A model generated the notes under the pieces. The model was not told the origin of the DNA. It made no database searches and was given only the letters and a program-made list of their open reading frames with translations. A stretch of DNA of 12,133 nt from BOG-938 sp048498155. Lineage in GTDB: Bacteria > Pseudomonadota > Alphaproteobacteria > Caulobacterales > Caulobacteraceae. Positions 6,136 through 12,133 of the stretch are shown in pieces. Position 1 is the first letter of the stretch, and the number at the start of each line of letters is the position of its first letter. Location of the stretch: the NCBI GenBank assembly GCA_048498155.1, contig JBEHYN010000057.1, positions 1 to 12,133 on the forward strand, read 5' to 3'. Made by a program: the position numbers and the translations under genes.

Positions 6136-6180
6136 ACACCCCCATCCCCGGCCCTTTCCCCCTTTGAGGGGGAAGGGGGC
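6136..6180 (-). repeat. C/G-rich hairpin repeat, right copy abutting a stop codon
   Basis: Starts ACACCCCCA, the exact reverse complement of 6054-6062, then forms a hairpin: CCCTTTCCCCC (6152-6162) with GGGGGAAGGG (6168-6177), allowing one extra T. It ends directly against the stop codon of the minus-strand lipoprotein gene. It may help end that transcript, although no T-run follows on the minus strand. Confidence 0.6.
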
Positions 6181-6714
6181 TCAGAGCTTCAACTTCAGCA
6201 TCCCAGGATCGCCTTCAAACGCGATCAGTTTCCAAGCCCCGTCTTCCTTGCGGAACAGCAGAACGCACGGTCCTCCTGCCTTCTGAGAAATACAAGCGCG
6301 TTCCCCATCAATCGGTTTGATCAAGGGCGCCAGGAACGCCGCGTTCGGCACGGGCTGGTCGGGCGAATAGCCCTCCGCCTCGGCCACCGCCAAGAACACC
6401 TGCGGCTGGGCCAGGTGATCAACGGCGTAGTCCGCGATGGGACCCGCCATGGCCGAGCCGAACACGGCCAGGCCCCCCGTGTCCTTACGCTGCAGGACAT
6501 AGGCGATCAGCCGCGCGCGCACTTGCGCCTTCAGCGCCGGCCGGTCAATGTGGGCGTCAAAGGCAGCCTGGTCCGTATCGCGGACCGCCAGCAGGAAGGC
6601 GCGGATATCACCGGCGGCCTCGTACTGCTGCAGGGTCGCGCAGGCGCTCAGGGCCAAAAGGGCCAGGACAACGAGCGGCGCAATCCGTGCCCAGCCCGTC
6701 CGGCCCTTGCCCAC
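6181..6714 (-). CDS. DUF2939-like lipoprotein
   Basis: Predicted lipoprotein of 177 residues; function unknown. A basic start (MGKGRTGWAR) and hydrophobic stretch (11-22) lead to a lipobox LSAC with Cys25. The mature part begins with ATLQQYEAAGDIRAFLLAVRDTDQAAFDAHIDRPALKAQVRARL, which resembles DUF2939 proteins (recognised by eye, moderate certainty). The C-terminal part has two Cys (141 and 150) that could form a disulfide in the periplasm, then a VLLFRKEDGAWKLIAFEG strand pattern. The start is the GTG at 6714, immediately after the TAG of the dehydratase gene (TAGGTG). No other start lies before the signal peptide, and GAGGGG lies upstream inside the preceding gene, so translation probably depends on termination-reinitiation. 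Confidence 0.8.
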   Translation of the reverse strand: MGKGRTGWARIAPLVVLALLALSACATLQQYEAAGDIRAFLLAVRDTDQAAFDAHIDRPALKAQVRARLIAYVLQRKDTGGLAVFGSAMAGPIADYAVDHLAQPQVFLAVAEAEGYSPDQPVPNAAFLAPLIKPIDGERACISQKAGGPCVLLFRKEDGAWKLIAFEGDPGMLKLKL

Positions 6715-8670
6715 CTAGCCCTGCCCCTCGGCCGCCTTAGGCGCTTGGCCCTGGAAGGTGAACTCCGGCACCGCCGCCTGCAGCAGCCTCAGCACCTTGG
6801 CTTCGTCGAAATTGGCCGCAGCGGCGGCCAGTTCCGCCATCTGACGGTGCAAAATGGCGATGTCTGTCGTGCGCGGGCTGACGGAGAACACCCCCAGTCC
6901 CTCGGCCAAGGTGTGCCGTTCCTCCTCGTGCACCAGTTCCTCGAACAGCTTCTCGCCGGGGCGCAGGCCGATGAATTCGATCTTCACGTCCACATCCGGC
7001 TGCTTGCCGGACAGGCGGATCATCTGGCGCGCCAAGTCGAGGATGCGGATGGGTTTGCCCATATCCAGCACGTGGACCTCACCGCGCAGGGACTGCGGCG
7101 TTGAGCCCAAGGCGGAGGCCTGGAGCACCAGTTGTACCGCTTCGGGAATGGTCATGAAAAAGCGGGTGACATCGGGGTGAGTCACGGTCACCGGTCCGCC
7201 CGCCGCGATCTGGCGCTGGAACAGCGGCGCCACCGATCCGGAAGATCCCAGGACGTTGCCGAAGCGGACGGCGATAAAGCGCGTCGAACCCGCTTCCAGG
7301 TCCATGGCCTGGCAATAGGCTTCGGCCCAGCGCTTGGTGGCGCCCATCACATTGTGCGGGTTAACCGCCTTGTCGGTAGAGATCAGCACCATGGCGGACA
7401 CGGCGTAACGCGCGCAGGCCTCGGCGATGATCTGCACGCCCAGGACATTGGTGCGGGCCCCCTCGATCACATTGGCCTCAACCAGGGGCACGTGCTTCAG
7501 GGCGGCGGCGTGAAAGACGATGTCCGGCCGCGCGGCCGCGAACAGACGCTGCATCGCCGGACCGTCGCGCACATCGGCCAGCACGTCCTGACGCGCCAGG
7601 TCAGGCGCCCGTTCCCCCAGTTCCTTGCCGATGGCATAGAGATTGAATTCGCTGTTCTCGATCAGGATCAGACGGCCGGGACCGAACTCGGCAATCTGGC
7701 GGCACAGTTCCGAGCCGATCGAACCGCCCGCGCCGGTCACGAGCACGCGGCGACCACGGATCAGACGGCGCATGGCTTCGCGGTCCAGCACCACCTGCGG
7801 GCGGCCCAGCAGATCGCGCAAATCCACCGGTTGGACAGCACTGGCCCCGTCCGTGTCGGCGTCATCGACGAAATCGGTCAAGCGGGGCAGCCGTCCTACA
7901 GTCAGGCCCAGGGCGCTGGCGCGCTCGAGCAGGTCGGCGATGCCTTCCTGGTCGATCTCGTCGTCGGCGATAATCAGGCGTTGCGGGCGGATACGCCGCT
8001 GTTCGAGGAATGTCAGGGCTCCGATCAGATCTTGAGGACCGCCCAAAACGCCGATGCCGTGGATTTGACGGCCGTGCCATTCGGCGCCGTCGGTGAGGAT
8101 GCCCACCACCGAATAGGCGCGTTGCGATTTTCGATGCAGTTCGCGGATGAAGGGTTCGATGCGCCCAGCCTTGCCCACCACCAAGACCGGCACCGAAGCG
8201 GGCGCCAGGTGAGGATGGGTGGTGAACGGCCTGGGCGTACGCCCGTCGGCATAGTAGCGCGCGAAAATGCGCGGAGCGGCCAGCAGAGCCATCATAAAGA
8301 AAAAGGCCAGGACAGGGGCCAGCGAGGGCGACGGACCCATCTCGCGCTGCCAGACCGTGAAAGGGAAATAGACCACGGCTGCCGTGATCAGGGAGGTGCG
8401 GACAATGGTCATCGCGTCCGACAGGGACGTGTAGCGCCAGATTGTCCGGTTGAGCCGATGGGTCCAGGCGACCGCAACCGCCACCGCTGTAAAGACTACG
8501 GTGTGGATGACCAATGAGCGCAGCGCATGCTGGCCGGCCAGCACCATGCCGGTCTGGAAGGCTGCGGCGAAGGCCGCTGCGGACGCGACCGCGTCATAGG
8601 CGGTGATGGCCCACGGAAATGCGGAAGACTTGCGCGTGGCGACGGCGGCGGTCGTCTGCATGGCGCTCAT
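6715..8670 (-). CDS. Membrane-anchored nucleotide-sugar 4,6-dehydratase (PglF/WbpM/CapD type)
   Basis: Large-type UDP-sugar 4,6-dehydratase of 651 residues, normal for the family. It likely converts UDP-GlcNAc to the 4-keto-6-deoxy intermediate used for modified sugars in O-antigen, capsule or glycoprotein glycans. Four N-terminal hydrophobic segments (about 21-45, 53-71, 93-107, 116-136) anchor it. A first Rossmann-like domain follows (PVLVVGKAGR, 161-170), then the catalytic extended-SDR domain with TGAGGSIGS (312-320), HAAALKHVPLVE (387-398) and STDKAVNPHNVMGATKR (431-447). The usual catalytic Tyr is replaced by Met442 before Lys446, the SMK form known from WbpM-like enzymes. RPGEKLFEEL (570-579) is also typical. 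ATG 8670 has GGAGGAG just upstream; ATG 8661 is an alternative with wider spacing. It follows the epimerase by 58 bases. Confidence 0.92.
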   Translation of the reverse strand: MSAMQTTAAVATRKSSAFPWAITAYDAVASAAAFAAAFQTGMVLAGQHALRSLVIHTVVFTAVAVAVAWTHRLNRTIWRYTSLSDAMTIVRTSLITAAVVYFPFTVWQREMGPSPSLAPVLAFFFMMALLAAPRIFARYYADGRTPRPFTTHPHLAPASVPVLVVGKAGRIEPFIRELHRKSQRAYSVVGILTDGAEWHGRQIHGIGVLGGPQDLIGALTFLEQRRIRPQRLIIADDEIDQEGIADLLERASALGLTVGRLPRLTDFVDDADTDGASAVQPVDLRDLLGRPQVVLDREAMRRLIRGRRVLVTGAGGSIGSELCRQIAEFGPGRLILIENSEFNLYAIGKELGERAPDLARQDVLADVRDGPAMQRLFAAARPDIVFHAAALKHVPLVEANVIEGARTNVLGVQIIAEACARYAVSAMVLISTDKAVNPHNVMGATKRWAEAYCQAMDLEAGSTRFIAVRFGNVLGSSGSVAPLFQRQIAAGGPVTVTHPDVTRFFMTIPEAVQLVLQASALGSTPQSLRGEVHVLDMGKPIRILDLARQMIRLSGKQPDVDVKIEFIGLRPGEKLFEELVHEEERHTLAEGLGVFSVSPRTTDIAILHRQMAELAAAAANFDEAKVLRLLQAAVPEFTFQGQAPKAAEGQG

Positions 8671-8728
8671 CGCTCCTCCGGCCAGGACGCTCGCCGCCTG
8701 ACCACTCCAGCCCTAGCAAAAAACGGGC

Positions 8729-9694
8729 TCAGGGCGCAAATGTTTGAAACCATTGCACGAACCTGGGCAAGCCATCTTCCAAAGCGATCTGCGGAGCGTA
8801 GCCGCACAGGGCGTGGAGTTTGGCCACATTGGCGAAGGTCGCCGAAACATCCCCAGGCTGCATCGGCTGCATTCGTTTGTCGGCGCTCTTGCCTAAGGCT
8901 TGTTCAAGCACCTCGATCATTCGCATCAGGCCCACCGGCCGGCTGTCGCCGATATTGAACAGCCGATGTTCGGCGGGCGCCGCCGGATGGGCGATCACGC
9001 CTTCGACGCCGTCGATGATGTCATCGATATAGGTGAAGTCACGGGCCATCCGGCCCTCGCCGAATACATCAATCGCCTGGCCCGCCATGATTTTCTGGGC
9101 AAAACTGAAATAGGCCATGTCGGGCCTGCCCCACGGACCATAGACGGTGAAGAACCTCAGTCCGGTTTGGGCCAGGCCGTACAGGCCGCTGTAGGCGATG
9201 CTCATCAGTTCACAGGACCGCTTGGTCGCCGCATAGAGCGAGGCCGGCTGGTCCACCGGATCAGTTTCGCAAAAGCCTTCCAGATTCAGAGGCCGTTCGC
9301 CGTAAACCGAGCTGGAGGAGGCATAGACCAGCTGCCCAACGCCATGTCGGCGGCAAGCCTCCAGCACCGACAGATGACCGGCCACATTAGCCCGTTCATA
9401 GGCAAACGGGTTCTCCAGGGAATAACGCACCCCCGCTTGGGCGGCGAGGTGAACGATCAAGCCGGGGCGGGCGCGAGCGGTCAGGGCCTCGAAGGCCTCT
9501 GCCTCGGCCACATCCAGCCGGACAAGCTCGAAGCCGGGTTGCGCCAGCAGCCGCGCGGCGCGGGCCTGCTTCAGCGACACGTCGTAATAGGGATTGAAGT
9601 CATCCACGCCGATCACGGTCTCGCCGCGATCAAGCAATCGCTGGCAAAGGTGCATTCCGATAAACCCGGCCGCGCCGGTGACGATGACGGTCAC
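8729..9694 (-). CDS. NAD-dependent sugar epimerase, probably UDP-glucuronate 4-epimerase
   Basis: Extended SDR (GalE-like) enzyme of 321 residues; probably makes UDP-galacturonate from UDP-glucuronate for surface polysaccharide. NAD-binding TGAAGFIG (6-13) is followed by VIGVDDFNPYYDVSLKQAR and AAQAGVRYSLENPFAY (84-99), both characteristic of the UDP-GlcA 4-epimerase group. Catalytic residues fit: the Ser cluster at 126-129, Tyr154 and Lys158 in YAATK. Substrate-side motifs include RFFTVYGPWGRPDMAYF (180-196) and GRMARDFTYIDDI (214-226). The start is GTG at 9694 with AGGA seven bases upstream; no in-frame start precedes the Rossmann motif more convincingly. It is slightly shorter than many members. 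The exact substrate is inferred. It appears to be the first gene of the epimerase-dehydratase-lipoprotein cluster. Confidence 0.9.
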   Translation of the reverse strand: MTVIVTGAAGFIGMHLCQRLLDRGETVIGVDDFNPYYDVSLKQARAARLLAQPGFELVRLDVAEAEAFEALTARARPGLIVHLAAQAGVRYSLENPFAYERANVAGHLSVLEACRRHGVGQLVYASSSSVYGERPLNLEGFCETDPVDQPASLYAATKRSCELMSIAYSGLYGLAQTGLRFFTVYGPWGRPDMAYFSFAQKIMAGQAIDVFGEGRMARDFTYIDDIIDGVEGVIAHPAAPAEHRLFNIGDSRPVGLMRMIEVLEQALGKSADKRMQPMQPGDVSATFANVAKLHALCGYAPQIALEDGLPRFVQWFQTFAP

Positions 9695-9707
9695 GATCTC
9701 GTCCTGT

Positions 9708-9722
9708 CACATCCATAATGTG
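9708..9722. promoter_or_regulatory. Small inverted repeat before the epimerase start
   Basis: CACAT (9708-9712) and ATGTG (9718-9722) are reverse complements five bases apart. They lie on the minus strand just before the AGGA ribosome-binding site of the epimerase. It has the geometry of a small operator, but arms this short can arise by chance. Confidence 0.25.
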
Positions 9723-9727
9723 CTGAT

Positions 9728-9774
9728 TTTGAAGTTCGCCCGACCATGGGATCACGCTCGGCGCGAACTTCAAA
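9728..9774. promoter_or_regulatory. 12-bp perfect inverted repeat between the Mo-hydroxylase and epimerase genes
   Basis: TTTGAAGTTCGC (9728-9739) and GCGAACTTCAAA (9763-9774) pair perfectly; an inner CCGA/TCGG adds four more pairs with one bulged C. The 14-base loop carries CCATGG. On the minus strand it follows the hydroxylase stop and precedes the epimerase GTG by about 35 bases. No T-run follows the hairpin on either strand, so it is not a textbook intrinsic terminator; an operator, 5'-leader structure or processing hairpin are alternatives. Confidence 0.55.
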
Positions 9775-9788
9775 TTCCAAAAAACACA

Positions 9789-11999
9789 CTAGGCTGTTTT
9801 TACCTTCAGCAGGGCGTTGTCGATCGGCAGGCGGCGAACCCGCACGCCGGTCGCCTGGAAGATCGCGCCGCATAGGGCCGGAATCACCGGCGGCAGAGTG
9901 GGCTCGCCCATGCCGGTCGGTGGATGGTCCGAGAGAACGAAACGCACCTCCACCGGCGGCGCATCCTTCATGCGGATCATCGAGTAGTCATAGAAGTTAT
10001 TCTGATTGACCTGACCCTTGGTCAAGGTGATCTGGGTTCCCAGGGCCTGACCCAGGCCGTCGATCACCGCCCCCTCGGCTTGGTTCAAGGCGCCGGTCGG
10101 GTTGACGATCTGGTTACCGATGTCGCCGACCACCCAGACCTTATCGACCTTGATCTGGCCGGAAGCAGAGACCTGGCACTGCACCGCCTCGGCGAAATAG
10201 CCGAGGTGGCAGTAGTAATAGGCCATGCCCATGCCGCTGCGCGCGGGCAGATTGGCCCTCGCGGTCTTCCAGTTGGTCATTTTCTCCAGCTCCTCCAGCA
10301 CCCGCCGCGTACGGCCGGTGTCGAAGGCGTCGCGCTGACCTGTCGTGCCGAACAGGCGCGGCTCACCCAGCATGGCGTAGTGGAAGTCGAAGATGTCCAT
10401 GCCGCCCTCGTGGGCCAGTTCGGCCATGAAGGACTGCATGGTCCAGCACAAGGCGTTGCTGCCAGGCGCGCGCATGGCGCCCGTGGGCGCCCCGAGCGGC
10501 ATGAGCGAAGCCTCATGGGTGAGGTGATCGATCAGGCGGGCGGGCAGCTCATTGGCCTGCAGGCCGGCGGCGGGGGCGAATTTACCGGCGCCGTCGCCAT
10601 AGGCTACGTAATGGTGCTTCCAAGCCGCCAGCTTGCCCGATGAGTCCAGGCCCGCCTTGAGGTAATGAAATCCCCCCGGGCGATAGAAGTCGTGCTTGAT
10701 GTCATGCTCGCGCGGCCACAGCAGTTTGACCGGCGCGCCGACTTCCCGCGAAATCCACGCCGCTTCGACGGCCTGGTCATTGACCAGACGACGACCGAAA
10801 CCGCCGCCGCCGCGCACCATGTGCACGGTGATGTTCTCCGGCTTGATGCCCAGGACTTGAGCGATGCCGGTGCGGGCGCCCTCTGGCGTCTGACTGTTGG
10901 TCCACACCTCGGCCTTGTCGCCTTGAACATGCACGGTGCAGTTCTGCGGCTCCATGGTGGCGTGGGCCACGAAGGGATAGGCGTAATGGCCTTCCACCAC
11001 CTTGGCCGCCTTGGCCAGGGCAGCATCCACATCGCCGTCCTTGCGGATCGGCATGGTCGCCGGCTGTTTGGACAGGACATCGGCCTGTTTGGCGAAGCTG
11101 TCGGTGCTCTGGTCGGCGTGGGGTCCGTGATCCCACTCGATCTTGAGTTTTTCCAGGGCCGCCGAAGCCCGCCACCAGCTGTCGGCCACCACGGCGACGC
11201 CGCCGATCAGGAGCTTGGGATCGTCCCCGCCCTGGATGACGAAGGCGTGGCTTACGCCCGGCATGGCCTTGGCCGGAGCCAGATCGACGTCCTTCACCTT
11301 GCCGCCGAAGGTCGGGCACTTCTCGAACACCGCATAGCGCATGCCGGGCACGACCACGTCGATCCCGAACAGGGGCTCGCCGCGCACGATGCGGGGGCTG
11401 TCCACGCCGCGCTTGGACTTGCCGATGATCTTGAAGTCCTTGGGGTTCTTCAGAACGACAGTCTTCAGATCAGGCGCCGGCAAGGCGGCGGCCGTGGCGG
11501 CCAACTCGCCGTAGCCCAGCTTGCGGCCGCTGGCGGCGTGAAACACCACGCCGTTGGCGGTCGTGCACTCGGCGGCCGGAACCTTCCAGGTCACGGCGGC
11601 GGCCTCGACCAGCATCTGCCGGCCGGCGGCGCCCACGCGGCGCTGGGGTTCGTAGTTGTTGGGGGTGGCCGTGGATCCCGAGGCCACCTGGGCGGTGTAC
11701 TTGGTCGAGTCCTGGTCAGCCTGCTTGAGGCGAACCTTGGACCAGTCCGCGTCCAGCTCCTCGGCGATCAGCATGGGCAGCATGGTCTTGATGCCCTGGC
11801 CGGTTTCCGGGTTCTTGGCCACGATGGTGATGATCCCGTCGGGCGCGATGGTGATGAAGGTGTTCAGCGTACCGGGCGCAGCAGCGGCAGCCTGAGCGGT
11901 CGCGCCGTAGCTGAGGAACAGTCCGCCGCCCACGGCGGCGCCAGTCTTCAAGAAACCGCGGCGCGAAGGGGCCAGTTCAAGGGGCATGTCGTCGGCCAT
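9789..11999 (-). CDS. Tat-exported molybdenum hydroxylase large subunit (isoquinoline 1-oxidoreductase beta / xanthine dehydrogenase family)
   Basis: Molybdopterin-binding catalytic subunit of 736 residues, matching IorB-like proteins. It hydroxylates an N-heterocycle or oxidises an aldehyde; the substrate is not readable from sequence. The N-terminus has a Tat signal, SRRGFLKTGAAVGGGLFLSY (12-31), and an AQAAAA cleavage area, so the enzyme works in the periplasm. An a/b-hammerhead-like domain lies around 198-290 (SPRIVRGEPLFGIDVVVPGM). Cofactor-binding regions include GGGGFGRR (397-404), GAMRAPG (507-513) and the C-terminal GMGEP, where Glu699 matches the family's catalytic Glu. The ATG at 11999 shares one base with the stop of the [2Fe-2S] subunit, and GGAG lies nine bases upstream. 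As in this family, the large subunit lacks its own Fe-S and FAD domains. Electrons probably pass to the small subunit and then to a cytochrome not in the window. Confidence 0.92.
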   Translation of the reverse strand: MADDMPLELAPSRRGFLKTGAAVGGGLFLSYGATAQAAAAAPGTLNTFITIAPDGIITIVAKNPETGQGIKTMLPMLIAEELDADWSKVRLKQADQDSTKYTAQVASGSTATPNNYEPQRRVGAAGRQMLVEAAAVTWKVPAAECTTANGVVFHAASGRKLGYGELAATAAALPAPDLKTVVLKNPKDFKIIGKSKRGVDSPRIVRGEPLFGIDVVVPGMRYAVFEKCPTFGGKVKDVDLAPAKAMPGVSHAFVIQGGDDPKLLIGGVAVVADSWWRASAALEKLKIEWDHGPHADQSTDSFAKQADVLSKQPATMPIRKDGDVDAALAKAAKVVEGHYAYPFVAHATMEPQNCTVHVQGDKAEVWTNSQTPEGARTGIAQVLGIKPENITVHMVRGGGGFGRRLVNDQAVEAAWISREVGAPVKLLWPREHDIKHDFYRPGGFHYLKAGLDSSGKLAAWKHHYVAYGDGAGKFAPAAGLQANELPARLIDHLTHEASLMPLGAPTGAMRAPGSNALCWTMQSFMAELAHEGGMDIFDFHYAMLGEPRLFGTTGQRDAFDTGRTRRVLEELEKMTNWKTARANLPARSGMGMAYYYCHLGYFAEAVQCQVSASGQIKVDKVWVVGDIGNQIVNPTGALNQAEGAVIDGLGQALGTQITLTKGQVNQNNFYDYSMIRMKDAPPVEVRFVLSDHPPTGMGEPTLPPVIPALCGAIFQATGVRVRRLPIDNALLKVKTA

Positions 12000-12133
12000 C
12001 AGACGATCTCCGGTTCGGGCGGACCAGCCGGCGGGGGGGTCTGACCCGCAGCTTGATGGATAGCGGCGCGGATGCGGTTGTAGGTGGCGCAGCGGCAGAT
12101 GTTGGTCATGGTCTTGTTGATGTCGTCATCGCT
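11999..12133 (-). CDS. [2Fe-2S] subunit of molybdenum hydroxylase, C-terminal end (5' part outside window)
   Basis: The last 44 residues of an IorA-like small subunit: SDDDINKTMTNICRCATYNR, then IRAAIHQAAG and a Pro-rich tail ending PEPEIV. The CRC in NICRCATYNRIRAAI is the second cysteine pair of the [2Fe-2S] domain of xanthine-dehydrogenase-type enzymes. The family is usually about 150-160 residues, so roughly the last quarter is visible. The stop TGA overlaps the large-subunit ATG by one base (TGATG), giving tight translational coupling of the two subunits. The small subunit normally lacks a signal and is carried out through Tat with the large subunit (family knowledge; inference for this protein). 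Confidence 0.93.
   Translation of the reverse strand, partial: SDDDINKTMTNICRCATYNRIRAAIHQAAGQTPPPAGPPEPEIV

Larger units (their letters stand above)
5841..6180. other. 340-base gene-free convergent spacer filled with palindromic repeats
   Basis: No coding frame here looks protein-like; the open frames lack a ribosome-binding site and run through inverted repeats. The stretch lies between plus-strand genes ending at 5840 and a minus-strand gene ending at 6181, so it is the 3' side of both transcription units. It holds a short CATTCC/GGAATG pair (5859-5864 with 5884-5889), the cloverleaf element (5893-5984) and two inverted copies of a C/G-rich hairpin repeat (6021-6062 and 6136-6180). Confidence 0.75.

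Noticed and set aside
6013..7104. Long plus-strand open frame of 363 codons across 6013-7104.
   Set aside because: It runs through the repeats and antisense to the lipoprotein and dehydratase genes; its composition (Arg, Gln, His, Gly) is that of a GC-rich antisense shadow.
8671..8760. A T6 run (8717-8722 on the minus strand) right after the epimerase stop as terminator, and TTGCGCC with GCTAGGGC as a Caulobacter-type promoter for the dehydratase.
   Set aside because: No GC-rich hairpin precedes the T-run. The promoter match has several mismatches and a 15-base spacer, longer than the usual 10-14.
9779..9801. AAAAACA/TGTTTTT inverted repeat over the hydroxylase stop as an intrinsic terminator.
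   Set aside because: The stem is almost entirely A-T with an 8-base loop and would be too weak alone; kept only as part of the symmetric spacer observation.
10665..12044. Plus-strand open frame of 459 codons across 10665-12044.
   Set aside because: It is antisense to the well-supported Mo-hydroxylase large subunit and has no recognisable motif; GC-rich third positions keep the opposite frame open.

Overview
The window is GC-rich chromosomal DNA from an alphaproteobacterium, most likely a member of the Caulobacterales (Caulobacter, Phenylobacterium or Brevundimonas type). This rests on the order yidC, yihA, argB, HAD nucleotidase, dapD, the residue style of the proteins, and GTG starts. It is inferred from gene content, not from a database match. 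No rRNA, tRNA, CRISPR array, transposase or phage gene was seen.

Left part (1-5538), mostly plus strand. The 3' end of yidC (membrane insertase) overlaps yihA/engB (ribosome-assembly GTPase) by an ATGA. Two small minus-strand envelope genes follow: a secreted Tyr-rich glycine-zipper protein and a GlsB/YeaQ-type membrane protein. The plus strand resumes with argB (arginine synthesis), a HAD pyrimidine-5'-nucleotidase-like gene and dapD (lysine/peptidoglycan diaminopimelate synthesis). These three are joined by ATGA overlaps and very probably form one translationally coupled operon.

Middle (5539-6180). A small two-helix membrane ORF, lower in third-position GC than its neighbours, is followed by 340 bases with no supported gene. 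Much of that stretch is folded DNA: a 92-base palindromic element whose core is a contiguous cloverleaf, then two inverted copies of a C/G-rich hairpin repeat around a 73-base spacer. It lies between convergently transcribed genes.

Right part (6181-12133), all minus strand. A GalE-type sugar epimerase resembling UDP-glucuronate 4-epimerases, a membrane-anchored UDP-sugar 4,6-dehydratase (PglF/WbpM/CapD type) and an abutting DUF2939-like lipoprotein form a surface-polysaccharide cluster. Upstream of it lie the two subunits of a molybdenum hydroxylase of the isoquinoline 1-oxidoreductase type: the C-terminal end of the [2Fe-2S] subunit and the complete Tat-exported Mo-binding subunit. A 94-base spacer with a long inverted repeat separates that pair from the epimerase.

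The genes themselves are ordinary for this group. The least explained material is the palindromic cluster at 5893-6180 and the inverted repeats in front of the glsB-like and epimerase genes.
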